Assembly (NCBI GenBank): GCA_022841565.1
Contig: JALHRH010000017.1
Span: 1-32,544 of the forward strand
DNA length: 32,544 nucleotides
From: Mycobacterium sp.
GTDB lineage: Bacteria; Actinomycetota; Actinomycetes; Mycobacteriales; Mycobacteriaceae
Direction: 5' to 3'
Below the pieces are notes generated by a model that saw only the letters and a program-made list of their open reading frames with translations, did no database searches and was not told the DNA's origin. The first letter of the stretch is position 1. Each line of letters opens with the position of its first letter. Below are positions 8,752 through 17,991 of the stretch, piece after piece. The position numbers and the translations under genes were made by a program.

Positions 8752-10584
8752 TTACTTGCTCTTTTTCTCCGCGACCGCAGCCCTGAGCCCTTCGGCGAGG
8801 TCGTCGCGCGTCAGCTCGCGGAACCGGCGCATCTGAGCTTCGCTGAACTCGGTGAGGTCGCTGTTGAGTACCGCGTCCAGGTCTTCGTCGTCGAGGCGGA
8901 AGCTGCGGTGGTCACGCGCCTTCTCCACCACGTTGCGCACGAAGCCGGCGTTGCCGAGCATGTCGATGCCCCGGATCAGGTCGCCTTCCTCGGAGTAGGT
9001 CTCATCGTTATAGAACTTCGTATAGGACGGCAAAAGCACCGCGGCCTCGTTCTCGGTGATGACGTCCTCGTTCTCCCGGCCCATCAGGACGGTCAGTGCG
9101 ACCAATTCCTCAGGTGTGTAGCTGAAGAACTCGATGACGGTCGAAAAGCGCCGCCGCAGACCCTGATTCACCTCGAGCATCTTTTCCATGGCCTTGGCGT
9201 ATCCGGCGCCGAACACCACCAGCTCGTCGCGGTGGTTCTCCATGTACAGCAACAAGGTGTTGATGATCGCGTTGCCGTACGGGTCGCCCTGCTGGTAGCC
9301 CTTCTCATGCAGGGTGTGCATCTCATCGAAAAAGACCGCTCCACCCAGCGCGCCCTCGAGCATCTCTTCGGCGTTCTTCTCGGCATCGGCCATGTAGCGG
9401 CCCAGCAGCTTGGTGCGACTTGTCTCCACCACGAGTGGCTTGCGCAGCACCGTCAGTCCGCATAGCTGCTTAGTGAACGCCCGAGCGACCGATGTCTTGC
9501 CGGTCCCGGGCGGCCCGAGCAACAGGGTGTGGCGGGATGTCACCGGAACCGGCAGGCCCATCTTGGCGCGCGCCAGGTTCACCTTGGTAGTCGCCTTGAT
9601 GAGTTTGATTTCGCGTTTGGCCTGCTCCATGCCCAGCATCGCGTTGAGTTCGGCGTCCCCTTCGGCCAGGTACTTCGCGGCTTCCTCGGCATGACGGGCG
9701 GCCTCGGCCTGCGCCCGCGACGGTGCGCTGTCTGGATCCCACGGATCAGTGCGTGCCTCGATCGTTTCCGGGTCGGTAAGCACCAGCCGAAAATTCGGGT
9801 TGTCCAGCGCTTCGCGGGCCGGGGTGAACTTCGCGTCGCGCGAATACACGCGACGCAACAGTTCAACGGCTTCATCCTCCCGCCCGACGTGCCGCAGGCA
9901 CATGCCCTGGGTGTACAGGGCGATGTTGGCCGCGCCCGGAACCCGGTCACCCTCGATGGCGTCCTGCCCGCGTCGGAAGGCTTCCTCAAAGACACCGAGC
10001 GATGCCAGCGCGGTGGTTGCCATCGCTGCCCCCGCCGCCTTCAGCTCGGGGTGCCGCCACGGCGTGGCCTCCGGGAATTGCACCAGCACGTCTGGCCACC
10101 GCTTGGTGCGGAAGTAAAGCACACCCCGCACATAGGTCACCAGTTCGGTGTCGAAGGGATGCCGGGGTTCGGTCGAGTCAAGCAACTCGGCTGCTTCCCG
10201 ATAACGCTTGTTCTCGGCCAGCACTGCGGCATAGGCGCAGGCCAGTGAGTCCACGCTGGTGACGGCGAGGCGCAGAAACAAACCGTCGGATACCTCAGGG
10301 CGGAACTGCAGGTCCGTCACGCCGAGCCGTCGCGTCTCCCACCCAAAGGTCCGTACCGCTGCCCATGCGCCGGCAAGCACCTCGATGCTCTGGTCACCGG
10401 CCAGGATCCGCGCCAGCCAGGCGTCGCACATCCCCGGATCGCGGGTGGTGGCGGTGGTGAACATCTGCGCCGCGACCTGCGGGTTGTGACTCGGTTGCAG
10501 TCCGTTGACCGAGATGCCGGATGCCAGCAAACCGGCGACCATCGCGTTTCTGGCATCTTCCGCGGCTGACTGCGCGCGGGTCAT
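8752..10584 (-). CDS. eccA5: ESX-5 cytosolic AAA+ ATPase EccA5
   Basis: A 610-aa protein, the usual size for EccA5. The N-terminal half (about 1-280) is a TPR-like helical domain with repeats such as [19 protein letters not shown] and [21 protein letters not shown]. The C-terminal half is a CbxX/CfqX-type AAA+ ATPase: Walker A GPPGTGKT at 357-364, Walker B AVFFDEMH at 416-423, and an RRRF arginine-finger region. EccA proteins are cytosolic and are thought to help release or recycle EspG chaperones from PE-PPE cargo. The ATG overlaps the eccE5 stop as ATGA, so translation is probably coupled. It is the last gene of the core operon. It ends in a lysine-rich tail (AEKKSK). Confidence 0.98.
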   Translation of the reverse strand: MTRAQSAAEDARNAMVAGLLASGISVNGLQPSHNPQVAAQMFTTATTRDPGMCDAWLARILAGDQSIEVLAGAWAAVRTFGWETRRLGVTDLQFRPEVSDGLFLRLAVTSVDSLACAYAAVLAENKRYREAAELLDSTEPRHPFDTELVTYVRGVLYFRTKRWPDVLVQFPEATPWRHPELKAAGAAMATTALASLGVFEEAFRRGQDAIEGDRVPGAANIALYTQGMCLRHVGREDEAVELLRRVYSRDAKFTPAREALDNPNFRLVLTDPETIEARTDPWDPDSAPSRAQAEAARHAEEAAKYLAEGDAELNAMLGMEQAKREIKLIKATTKVNLARAKMGLPVPVTSRHTLLLGPPGTGKTSVARAFTKQLCGLTVLRKPLVVETSRTKLLGRYMADAEKNAEEMLEGALGGAVFFDEMHTLHEKGYQQGDPYGNAIINTLLLYMENHRDELVVFGAGYAKAMEKMLEVNQGLRRRFSTVIEFFSYTPEELVALTVLMGRENEDVITENEAAVLLPSYTKFYNDETYSEEGDLIRGIDMLGNAGFVRNVVEKARDHRSFRLDDEDLDAVLNSDLTEFSEAQMRRFRELTRDDLAEGLRAAVAEKKSK

Positions 10585-11807
10585 TGTGCTGTTGAGCTTG
10601 TCGCGTGCTCCGGCTCATGACTCACTGGCAACTCCAGCTCGTCGTGGTCGCGCAGGTCGCGGCTCGGTACGACTAGCGGGGTGCGGGAGGACGGGGCAGG
10701 CAGACTGGCCCGCACAGCCGCCAACTGGCGTCCGGTGAGGCGGTTGAGCCCCGTCGTCAGCTCCCTAGGTAGCCGGGACTCACTGTGGTAGCGCACGAAC
10801 GCCGACAACTGGGGTCGTCTGGCCCGCGTCGTTAGTCTTATGGTGAGCACCGCAGCCCCCACCTCAGGTGCGTCCGACAGCCAGAGCCTTTCCAGCGTCT
10901 CCGAGTCGATGTCGGACGGCGTCACCCAGAAACTGGTCACAAACCCGTTGAAGTGCTTCAGGTGTCGCCATCCGGGCCGGCTCCAGGTCGGCTCCAGGTC
11001 GGCCAGCACCGCGGAGTCGACCTCGGCCAGCTCATCGGCGGTGAGGGGACGGGCCCTACACGTTTGCCCCTCCAGGTCCTGAACCAGCCGCTCGGTGGCA
11101 GCCGCCAATGTTGATGCCAACGAGTCACGGCACACGACGGCAGCCACATTGCGCAGCGGGTTCATCCGCAGCACCAACCAGGTGCGGCGGCGGTCGACAC
11201 CGAGCCCATCGCCCGCTCCTTCGTTCGCCTCCCAGCCTTCCGGCTGCCACTCCTCCAGGGAGGCCGAGGCTTTCGCGGCTTCGGCACCACCGCGTACCCG
11301 TACCGATACGATGTCAATGCCGTCAAGGTGGATATCGAACTGGCGCAACCCATTTGCGACCGCGGCTACCGGCAGGAAGGGCGCCGATCCCGCCGATGCG
11401 GCGCGGTGGCGGTGCCGACCCGATGGGTCGCCGTCGCCCCCGTCGACCTCGACGACGGCGACCAGCTGGCCGCGGTACTCGCGGACCCCCACCGTGTCAC
11501 GCCCGAAACGGCGCTTGAAGTCGGTGGCCGGCGTGCACCCGGCACCCAGGGCGGTGCCGGGGTCGGCGGACCAATCCCACAGCCACGCGGCCACACCCGA
11601 GGCCATCGTGATGCCGTGATAACTGACGATCGACAGCAGCGTCACAACGACCGCGACGCCGACGCCAACCCACCACGCCACCCGGTTCTCGCCCTGCCAC
11701 GAATCCGGGGCATGGCTGGCGAGCACCAGGATCAGCACGTCAACTAGGAACACCGCAGTCACACGGGGCCAGGACAACGACAACCCGAACTTGTGCTGAG
11801 CCTTCAT
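10581..11807 (-). CDS. eccE5: ESX-5 membrane complex subunit EccE5
   Basis: A 408-aa protein, close to the 406 aa of M. tuberculosis EccE5. The start is ATG at 11807, which overlaps the mycP5 stop as ATGA; the frame stays open upstream inside mycP5, but that part is not EccE. Two N-terminal membrane helices are visible at about 14-31 ([15 protein letters not shown]) and 44-63 ([17 protein letters not shown]), followed by a large soluble domain that is cytosolic in known ESX-5 structures. EccE sits at the edge of the hexameric EccBCDE complex and stabilises it. The downstream eccA5 start overlaps its stop by four bases. Confidence 0.97.
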   Translation of the reverse strand: MKAQHKFGLSLSWPRVTAVFLVDVLILVLASHAPDSWQGENRVAWWVGVGVAVVVTLLSIVSYHGITMASGVAAWLWDWSADPGTALGAGCTPATDFKRRFGRDTVGVREYRGQLVAVVEVDGGDGDPSGRHRHRAASAGSAPFLPVAAVANGLRQFDIHLDGIDIVSVRVRGGAEAAKASASLEEWQPEGWEANEGAGDGLGVDRRRTWLVLRMNPLRNVAAVVCRDSLASTLAAATERLVQDLEGQTCRARPLTADELAEVDSAVLADLEPTWSRPGWRHLKHFNGFVTSFWVTPSDIDSETLERLWLSDAPEVGAAVLTIRLTTRARRPQLSAFVRYHSESRLPRELTTGLNRLTGRQLAAVRASLPAPSSRTPLVVPSRDLRDHDELELPVSHEPEHATSSTAQ

Positions 11808-13657
11808 CGTTGTTTCCGCGATCGTCGCATCAATGACGCTGTACCGAACACTGCTCCGCCTATCAGTAATGCCGCAGCCAAGCCTCCGGTGGCCACCCAC
11901 ACCGGCGCCATGTTGCGCGGGGCGCGCGCCTTCGGCAGCGATAGCGGCGCCGAAAGTTGTTTGGGTGCCTGGGGCGGCCCTTGCGGGACATCCCATGTCA
12001 ATGCTGCGACCGGGTCGACCACACCGTAACCGACCTGATTGTCGACGCCACGGGCGGGAGGTCTGGCCGTGTGGATCAACCGCTGCATGACCTGGTACGC
12101 CGAGAGTTCGGGGTACTTGGCGCGCACCAGGGCTGCGACCCCCGAGACGATCGCGGTGGCGAAGCTTGTACCCGCCGGAGTCAGCAGGGTGTTGTCCGGC
12201 CCATCGATCGCATTGATCAAGCCGTCGTCACGAGGCGAGAGTCCCATGACGTCGGTACCTGGCGCGGAGATCGACACCCACGGTCCGGCAATGCTCATCT
12301 GTGACAACGGCTGACCGCCGGTGTCGACGGCGCCGACGGTGAGTACGTAATCGCTGAACCAGGATGGCGTGACCACAGTGGTCACGGCGTTCCAAGCGCG
12401 GGGATCGTTGGGCGACAACGGGTCGAAGATGGTGTTCTGCTTGCAGTCCTTCTTGCTGCTGTCGCCGGCCGCCGCCACGATCAGCGCGTTCTTGTCGACC
12501 GCGGCGTAGTGCACTGCAGCACCCAGAGTCCGCTGGTCGACCACATTTCGAGCACTCATACAGGTCACATCGGAGATGTTTATCACCGAAGCTCCCATGT
12601 TGGCAGCATGGACGATTGCGCGCGCCATCGTCTCGACGTTGTCGATCTTGGCCACCGTCTGGGGGTCCTCGTCCCCCGTGTAGGCGTCCTTGAGGCCGAA
12701 CGCCTGGCTGGACTGCCGGATGGAAATCACCTCCACGTCCGGCGCTATCCCGCTGAACGCGTCCGGCGGCGGTGCCGCGTTGGGACTCGGAGGCGGGGGC
12801 GGGGGCGGTGCCGGCGAAGACGGAGTCGACGAGGAAGATGCCGCCGATGTTGAGCTAGGCGGAGTCGAGCTAGTCGGTGTCGTGGTGGTGGTTGTCGTCG
12901 ACGGAGCGAGCGGGAGCGGTTCGCGCGGGTAGTCGACGGGAAGCACCTTCCCGCCGCCCGAGTAACCCGGAATCGTCACCGTCCCACCGCCGTGGTTACC
13001 CGACGGAGCCTGACCCGGACCAGGAGCCGGGCCGGGCCCGGCCCCTTCCGAAGGCGGCGGCGCGGGAATCATGGTGATAGTCGGCCCCGGTACCGGAGAG
13101 AGGGTCACCGTCTGCGGAGGCGGGGGCTTTTCCGTGGTGGGAATGGTCACCGGCCGGCGCGGCGACGCCGGTGGCGGCGAAGCACCGGTTGCGGGCGCTC
13201 CGGCGATCATCGAAGCAACCAAGGTGCCGTGGGCGTCACAGTCTGAAAGACCGTCACCCCCGGCCATGACGTAGTCGCCACCAGGAATCAGGCGCGGCAA
13301 CCTCGGGTGCGGAGTCACACCGGTGTCGATGACGGCGACCTTGATCCCTTCGCCGCGGCCGAACTGCCACGCCTCATTGATGTTCAGCATTTCCATGTAC
13401 TTTGGCGGCACCTTGAAGTCAGTGCCGGGAAGTACCCCGACCTCCGTGCAATAGGAGTTCTGCTTCATGGGGGCGACCGGCCCCGGAGGGCTGTCAGGCG
13501 GGAGCGCCCCCGGATCAATCGTCGGAGGCGCAATCGCGTATGCAGGTGGCATCCCGGCGAGCGCGCCGGAGGTAAGCAGCATCGCGGCGACGGTCGCGCT
13601 GATCGCGCGCCCGCGCCGCGACTGGCCGCTACCGGTATCGAATCGCTGCATAGACAT
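11804..13657 (-). CDS. mycP5: Mycosin MycP5, membrane-anchored subtilisin-like protease
   Basis: A 617-aa mycosin, longer than the 585 aa of M. tuberculosis MycP5. An N-terminal signal peptide (about 1-41) precedes the S8 protease domain. The triad is Asp111 ([12 protein letters not shown]), His143 ([12 protein letters not shown]) and Ser498 ([11 protein letters not shown]). The position of the usual oxyanion Asn is Asp399 (AAAGDSS), as I recall also for M. tuberculosis MycP5. A long Pro-rich loop (about 157-299) is inserted between His and Ser regions and is enlarged here by a Thr/Ser/Pro run (253-292). A C-terminal membrane helix (about 585-607) ends in RRSRKQR. MycP5 caps and stabilises the ESX-5 complex in the periplasm. 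ATG 13651 matches the M. tuberculosis start; ATG 13657 is equally possible. The start lies within the eccD5 coding region. Confidence 0.97.
   Translation of the reverse strand: MSMQRFDTGSGQSRRGRAISATVAAMLLTSGALAGMPPAYAIAPPTIDPGALPPDSPPGPVAPMKQNSYCTEVGVLPGTDFKVPPKYMEMLNINEAWQFGRGEGIKVAVIDTGVTPHPRLPRLIPGGDYVMAGGDGLSDCDAHGTLVASMIAGAPATGASPPPASPRRPVTIPTTEKPPPPQTVTLSPVPGPTITMIPAPPPSEGAGPGPAPGPGQAPSGNHGGGTVTIPGYSGGGKVLPVDYPREPLPLAPSTTTTTTTPTSSTPPSSTSAASSSSTPSSPAPPPPPPPSPNAAPPPDAFSGIAPDVEVISIRQSSQAFGLKDAYTGDEDPQTVAKIDNVETMARAIVHAANMGASVINISDVTCMSARNVVDQRTLGAAVHYAAVDKNALIVAAAGDSSKKDCKQNTIFDPLSPNDPRAWNAVTTVVTPSWFSDYVLTVGAVDTGGQPLSQMSIAGPWVSISAPGTDVMGLSPRDDGLINAIDGPDNTLLTPAGTSFATAIVSGVAALVRAKYPELSAYQVMQRLIHTARPPARGVDNQVGYGVVDPVAALTWDVPQGPPQAPKQLSAPLSLPKARAPRNMAPVWVATGGLAAALLIGGAVFGTASLMRRSRKQR
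12782..12901 (-). repeat. Thr/Ser/Pro low-complexity tract in mycP5
   Basis: This coding stretch gives residues 253-292 of MycP5: a run of seven threonines, then mixed Thr-Ser-Pro, four serines and seven prolines. The DNA is a simple repeat-like series of GTGGTG and GGCGGG units. It lies in the loop that is Pro-rich in other MycP5 proteins and accounts for most of the extra length. Confidence 0.75.
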
Positions 13658-15140
13658 TCATCAACCACAATGCCAGTGGGAATATTGGCATGAGGCAGAG
13701 GTACTCGAGCCATTCCACAAACTTGCGGAACAGCGGGCTGTAGATGGTGTTAGGCACGACGGCCGCAGCCGTCAGGCCAGCGGCAGGCAGCGCCACCAGG
13801 ATCGCGGCGGCAATCGACACCGACAGCGGCGACGCCAGAACGAGCGCATAACGCACCAGCACCGCCGCAATGATGATCACTCCGGTCGCTGCCAAGGTGA
13901 TGGCTTGCCACCGGTCCACGTAGGAGCGGCCGCGCAGCAGCAGGAACCCAGCGGTGAAGGCGGCAAGCAGCAGCGGCAGCCAACGTTCGTGAGTGTGCGG
14001 GTTCGACAACGCGGTTAGGCACACGACCACCAACACGCCCAGCCCCACCAGCAGACCACTCAGGAAAGACCGTGCCCGCTCGGCCTGCAGCAGCACGTCG
14101 CGGACCGATGCGGGCCCCTCCAAGGTCGGCGGGCCGCCCTCGGAGCGCACCACGGTGGTGGGCAGGTCAGGCCGGGCCTCGAACACCCACCTGCTGGTCG
14201 CGGACGGGAAAACGGGCAGTCGGATGCCTGCGAGGCGTCGGGACAGCGCCGGGGCGGCGTGGTAAAGGATCACACTGGCCAGCAATAGGGAGGCCAGCAA
14301 GGTCACCGCACTGGTGGCTGCCACCATCCTTGCCAGGCTGGCGATCGTCGCAAGCGCGCTGACCGTCACAATCGCGGTGTATATCGACAGCCGGCGACCG
14401 GTGAACCGCAGCGCCAGCGCCGCTGCCACCGTCAGCACGCCGAAACCCAACACGGCCTGCGGGGACCCGACCGGGCCGGGCGGTGCAGCAGCCGCCGCCA
14501 CCGTGACCGGAACCAGCCCACTCAGCAGCATGGTGTCGGCGACCCGCCGGTCCGCATCGGTCTTGGCGCGCATCAACAGCATCACCGATACCGTCAACAG
14601 CAATGCACCGATGATCGCGGTGAAGATCGTGGTCAGCCAAGTGTTGTGGTGCCAGCGCCACCAGCCCAGCACGCCGGAGGCCAGAACTACACCGGTCGCC
14701 ACCATCGTGGCGCCGACCTGCACGGCGACGATCGGGTCTATCGAGGCGAACCGCTTGCTGAGGTTGGCCGAGACGGCGGTCGAGATGTGCTCGATGACCT
14801 GCGACCGGTGCTCGGTGTCAGCGACGAACCGGATCCACAGCCGGTCTCCGTCGTACACGTCCTGCTCGGTGAGCGACTGGGTGGCACGCAGCGGTGTGCC
14901 GTCCACCAGGCACAACGCCCATCGGCCGCGGCCGCTGGCCTCCAGCGGAGTCTCACCCAGTTCCCGAAGCCGGCTGTTGACTACCTTCAACAGAGGGTCG
15001 GTCATCACCGAAACCGGGGCGTTGGCGTCCAACAGGACGCCGATCTGGACACCCTCGCCGGCCATGATTCCGACGACCACAGCCCTGGGCGACGAAATGC
15101 CCTCAATGTCAGTCTGTGGCGCATCAGCTACTGCGGTCAT
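13629..15140 (-). CDS. eccD5: ESX-5 channel subunit EccD5
   Basis: A 503-aa protein, the same length as M. tuberculosis EccD5. Residues about 18-108 form the ubiquitin-like cytosolic domain (VVVGIMAGEGVQIGVLLD ... DGDRLWIRF). From about 137 onward the protein is almost entirely hydrophobic helices; EccD proteins have eleven. A charged loop (about 305-355, SRWVFEARPDLPTTV) interrupts them. Two EccD copies per protomer line the inner-membrane pore in known ESX-5 structures. ATG at 15140 follows AAGGGG. Its stop overlaps the start of mycP5, and its start overlaps the stop of a small upstream frame (15137-15271) as ATGA. Confidence 0.98.
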   Translation of the reverse strand: MTAVADAPQTDIEGISSPRAVVVGIMAGEGVQIGVLLDANAPVSVMTDPLLKVVNSRLRELGETPLEASGRGRWALCLVDGTPLRATQSLTEQDVYDGDRLWIRFVADTEHRSQVIEHISTAVSANLSKRFASIDPIVAVQVGATMVATGVVLASGVLGWWRWHHNTWLTTIFTAIIGALLLTVSVMLLMRAKTDADRRVADTMLLSGLVPVTVAAAAAPPGPVGSPQAVLGFGVLTVAAALALRFTGRRLSIYTAIVTVSALATIASLARMVAATSAVTLLASLLLASVILYHAAPALSRRLAGIRLPVFPSATSRWVFEARPDLPTTVVRSEGGPPTLEGPASVRDVLLQAERARSFLSGLLVGLGVLVVVCLTALSNPHTHERWLPLLLAAFTAGFLLLRGRSYVDRWQAITLAATGVIIIAAVLVRYALVLASPLSVSIAAAILVALPAAGLTAAAVVPNTIYSPLFRKFVEWLEYLCLMPIFPLALWLMNVYAAIRYR

Positions 15141-15271
15141 CGTTCTGCACCCCTTGCCCTCGCGAATGAATCTGTTGTCGACCGCGCGGCGGGCCGTGCC
15201 GGTGCACGTAGCGGGGCGTCTGTGACCCTGTAGCCCGGGTAGCGCTGCGGCTGGACTGGCTCCGATTTCAT
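15137..15271 (-). CDS. Small hypothetical protein coupled to eccD5, 44 aa (candidate)
   Basis: ATG at 15271 follows GAGGCGAGG and opens a 44-codon frame whose TGA overlaps the eccD5 ATG as ATGA, the same coupling used by the mycP5/eccE5 and eccE5/eccA5 pairs. The product begins MKSEPVQPQRYPGYRVTDAP and is rich in Arg, Pro and Ala; there is no membrane helix or signal peptide. I recognise no family. It may be a leader peptide that feeds ribosomes to eccD5 rather than a functional protein. The frame could be extended upstream to an ATG at 15358. Real coding status is uncertain. Confidence 0.35.
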   Translation of the reverse strand: MKSEPVQPQRYPGYRVTDAPLRAPARPAARSTTDSFARARGAER

Positions 15272-15416
15272 TTGCCTCGCCTCGCGGTCATTAGTTGTGG
15301 TTGACGTATTGCGATTTAGTTTTGCAACCCGTTCATGAGCAGTATGCCGTGTCGGCATCTCGCTCGCATTCTATGTTCAATAATGTTGTTGCACTGCGCG
15401 TTTGGTAACGGCGCTG

Positions 15417-16319
15417 TTAAACCCTGCTGTGTGATTTCCACTCGCCGTAGGGCAAAGTGTCCAAAACCGTCTTCACCCCGACTTGCACCAGCTGCGGGGT
15501 GGCGGGGCAAATAGCCAGCCACGCCTCGCCGGAACCGGCCGTGCGGGCCTGCTGGTAGAGCGCGATGCGTCCGCCGGACCCATCTTTCAGGGACAGGACG
15601 GAGGCGCTCGGGCCCTTGGCGTCGTCTCGATATTGGCGGGCGTAAACCGCAACCTCAGCCGCGGGGTCAGACAATGCCTGACCCAGTGCGGCCACCGTGG
15701 AGGCACTGATACCCATACGTCGCAGGTCGCCACCGGAAAAGACGTTGAAGCCAGACTCCTGCCACGACTTGGTGGCCTCCAGCATCTCCTCCAGGGGCAC
15801 GTTGACGGCATTGATCGCAGCCGGGTCAGCGTGGTGAATCGACTCGAGGCCGTCGATCACCAGCGCGGCGATCGAGGCGCTGTCGGAGACAACGACGTCG
15901 TCGACGGTGATGTCGTTGCCGACCCGAACGGCGGAAACCCAATGATTCGCACGGCGGGCCAATACCACCCGAAACTCGTTGTCGGGGATGTCACGCGAAC
16001 CTGGGGGTTGGTTCTCGTCGTCGACCACGCCGTAGAGCAGCTTGCCGCGCGACAGCAGCGCGACGACCTCGAGGTCCGGCGCGGCGAGCACCTTCATCCG
16101 TGCAGCCACCTGCTCGTTGACCGCGTCGCCGACGACGATGCCCTGCTCGCGCATGACCGCCATACCCGGATGCTCGTTGAGCCAGTCATTGTTGTCGGTG
16201 GATACGTACGGCCGGCACCGCAGCTCCGGTGCAACGTGCCGAATATCCAGCAACGCCTGAAGCATCCAGAAGCCGTCAACGTTGACGGTGATGTCGGTGC
16301 GGGTGCTCTGTTGATCCAT
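15417..16319 (-). CDS. espG5: ESX-5 cargo chaperone EspG5
   Basis: A 300-aa protein, identical in length to M. tuberculosis EspG5 and nearly identical in sequence as I recall it (MDQQSTRTDITVNVDGFWML at the start, LPYGEWKSHSRV at the end). EspG5 is a cytosolic chaperone that binds the hydrophobic tip of the PPE subunit in PE-PPE pairs, keeps them soluble, and directs them to ESX-5. ATG 16319 follows GAGGTAGGG. A 12-bp hairpin (16380-16410) lies between esxN and this gene. The seven PPE proteins in the window are its likely clients. Confidence 0.98.
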   Translation of the reverse strand: MDQQSTRTDITVNVDGFWMLQALLDIRHVAPELRCRPYVSTDNNDWLNEHPGMAVMREQGIVVGDAVNEQVAARMKVLAAPDLEVVALLSRGKLLYGVVDDENQPPGSRDIPDNEFRVVLARRANHWVSAVRVGNDITVDDVVVSDSASIAALVIDGLESIHHADPAAINAVNVPLEEMLEATKSWQESGFNVFSGGDLRRMGISASTVAALGQALSDPAAEVAVYARQYRDDAKGPSASVLSLKDGSGGRIALYQQARTAGSGEAWLAICPATPQLVQVGVKTVLDTLPYGEWKSHSRV

Positions 16320-16379
16320 CCCTACCTCAATGGTCTTATTTCATTGTTTCGTTTCGAACTTCCAGTTAACTGCAGGACA

Positions 16380-16410
16380 CGGCAGCACACCAATAGTAGG
16401 TGTGCTGCCG
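16380..16410 (-). terminator. 12-bp perfect hairpin between esxN and espG5
   Basis: CGGCAGCACACC (16380-16391) pairs with GGTGTGCTGCCG (16399-16410) around a 7-base loop. It follows the esxN stop by 17 bases in the direction of transcription. There is no U-run after it. It could be a partial terminator or a stem protecting the esxMN message, giving more EsxM/EsxN than downstream machinery. Confidence 0.6.
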
Positions 16411-16427
16411 CGCCTGGAGTTCGGTTT

Positions 16428-16712
16428 TTAGGCCCAGCTGGAGCCGACGGCGCTGTCCGTCTGCGCCATGTTGCTGCCGGCGCTCTGGACCTTCTGGCCG
16501 TGGGCGTTGGCCTGCTCGTAGATCACCTGGAAGTTGCGGCCCAACTGGGCGATGAACTCCTGGCAAGCCACCGAACCGGCGCCGCCCCAGAAGTCGCCGG
16601 CAGCCAGCACATCGCGCACGATGGACTGGTGCTCGGCCTCCAGGTTGGCGGCCTGCGCGCGGATGAGAGCGCCGTGGGCGTCCACATCCCCGAATTGGTA
16701 ATTAATGGTCAT
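16428..16712 (-). CDS. esxN: WXG100 protein EsxN
   Basis: A 94-aa WXG100 protein matching EsxN (MTINYQFGDVDAHGALIRAQ at the start, TDSAVGSSWA at the end). The turn motif is Trp42-Gly43-Gly44 between two helices. It forms a heterodimer with EsxM and is secreted by ESX-5. ATG 16712 follows AGGAGA. It lies 60 bases after esxM; that gap holds a bulged stem (TGCTT/AAGCA plus AGCCA/TGGCT, 16747-16774) that overlaps the esxM stop. Confidence 0.98.
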   Translation of the reverse strand: MTINYQFGDVDAHGALIRAQAANLEAEHQSIVRDVLAAGDFWGGAGSVACQEFIAQLGRNFQVIYEQANAHGQKVQSAGSNMAQTDSAVGSSWA

Positions 16713-16772
16713 CTCGATGTTCTCCTATCGTGAGAAAAGCTTACGCAGCCAGTGCTTGAAAAGCAGTAGTGG

Positions 16773-17081
<309 letters not shown>

Positions 17082-17124
17082 TTAGCTAGTTACTGCTCAG
17101 ATCAGCTTGGTTAAGACACGATGG

Positions 17125-17159
17125 CCGATCGGCTGCACGCGGACGTATCCGCCGATCGG
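17125..17159 (-). promoter_or_regulatory. Structured repeat upstream of esxM
   Basis: The self-complementary CCGATCGG occurs at 17125-17132 and 17152-17159, and between them GCGGA and TCCGC form an inner stem around CGTA. It lies about 55-90 bases upstream of the esxM GTG. It may be a leader hairpin, an operator, or a terminator after PE19. Confidence 0.45.
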
Positions 17160-17184
17160 TAATGCTGCGAATCTCCCCTTTCAG

Positions 17185-17262
17185 TCAGCCGGCGGCCACC
17201 GGGTGCTTCACGGTCGGAAGGGTGTCAAACCCGAACACCGGGGTCCGGGTTGACGGCGAATG
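17185..17262 (-). pseudogene. Relic of a PPE C-terminus
   Basis: The minus-strand frame ending in TGA at 17185 reads TPVFGFDTLPTVKHPVAAG. This matches the tail of intact PPE genes in the window (YGFK-LTIMPRPVAAG, YGFRPTIMGRPPAAG): F/YGF, then T-V/I, then P-V-A-A-G and a stop. Upstream residues no longer resemble a PPE protein and there is no PPE start. A PPE gene probably once followed PE19, as in ordinary PE-PPE pairs, and was deleted except for its end. Confidence 0.6.
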
Positions 17263-17385
17263 CAGGTGATTCGTAAGCGAGGGCCCCGACCGGCCGTCAA
17301 CCACGAAATCACCGCCTATGAGACGTCGCTGTGGAACTCCCGTCCCGTAGCTGATCCGTCCCCAAATCTGTGCTTGCTAAACCGA

Positions 17386-17685
17386 TCAGCCGGTGGCTGC
17401 CGCGTTCGCGGCCTCGGTGGCTGCGTAAGAACCGGAGCTGGTCGCCAAGGTGTTGACGAACATCTCGTGAATCGCCGCAGCTTGAGCGCTGACAGCCTGG
17501 TACATCTGGGCGTGCGCGGCAAACTGAGCCGCCGTCAGCGCCGAGACCTCATCGGCTGCCGCAGGAACCACTCCCGTGGTCGGTGCCGCGGCGGCGGCGT
17601 TCTGTGCGCTCATTGTGGTGCCGATGCCTTGCAGGCTCCCGGCCGCAGCCGCCAGAGCCTCCGGCTGTGTGGTCACGAACGACAT
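17386..17685 (-). CDS. PE19: PE-family protein PE19
   Basis: A 99-aa PE protein consisting only of the PE domain. It matches PE19 of M. tuberculosis closely (MSFVTTQPEALAAAAGSLQG), with Pro8-Glu9. The C-terminal YxxxE secretion signal is Tyr87-Glu91 (YAATE). PE proteins pair with PPE proteins; EccC5 reads the signal and EspG5 holds the PPE side. ATG 17685 follows AGGGAGGT. It is the only intact PE gene in the window; PE18 is absent. It precedes esxM and has a 306-base upstream region that probably contains a promoter. Confidence 0.96.
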   Translation of the reverse strand: MSFVTTQPEALAAAAGSLQGIGTTMSAQNAAAAAPTTGVVPAAADEVSALTAAQFAAHAQMYQAVSAQAAAIHEMFVNTLATSSGSYAATEAANAAATG

Positions 17686-17991
17686 GCTGTTACCTCCCTA
17701 AATTCATCCAGCAACCGCTCTCACGACGAGAGTAGATGACTGCGCGGCGTCAGGTCGCCTTCGGCGCTGCCTAGTCGACGTTTGTTCACTAGACGGCAAT
17801 ACGATTTGACCTCTCGTAACGACACAGTAACAGCGCCTAACCCGCTGGCGAGGGTGCTTGCGCCAGTCCACACCAACCTCCCAGATCGACCAAACAAACG
17901 GTGCTGACGTGTCGCTTGTGTAATCGGAGTGATCAGTAAAGCCGACGTTACCGGTTTCCGGCTTCGGACCCGCGCAGCACGGCACCCGAAG
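17686..17991. promoter_or_regulatory. Upstream region of PE19
   Basis: No gene is visible. This is the expected promoter and leader of PE19-esxM-esxN. In M. tuberculosis the response regulator RegX3 acts in the region 5' of PE19. Here GTTCACT at 17784-17790 resembles a half-site of RegX3-type boxes, but I see no clear second copy. A short stem CTCTC-ACGAC-GAGAG lies at 17718-17732. Confidence 0.4.

Noticed and set aside
8383..9465. Plus-strand open frame of 360 codons across the end of eccA5
   Set aside because: Mostly antisense to the EccA5 ATPase domain, with no family resemblance or good start signal.
15344..15358. Hairpin ATGCCG-TGT-CGGCAT after espG5 as a terminator
   Set aside because: Short six-base arms, no T-run, and downstream genes of the operon must still be transcribed.
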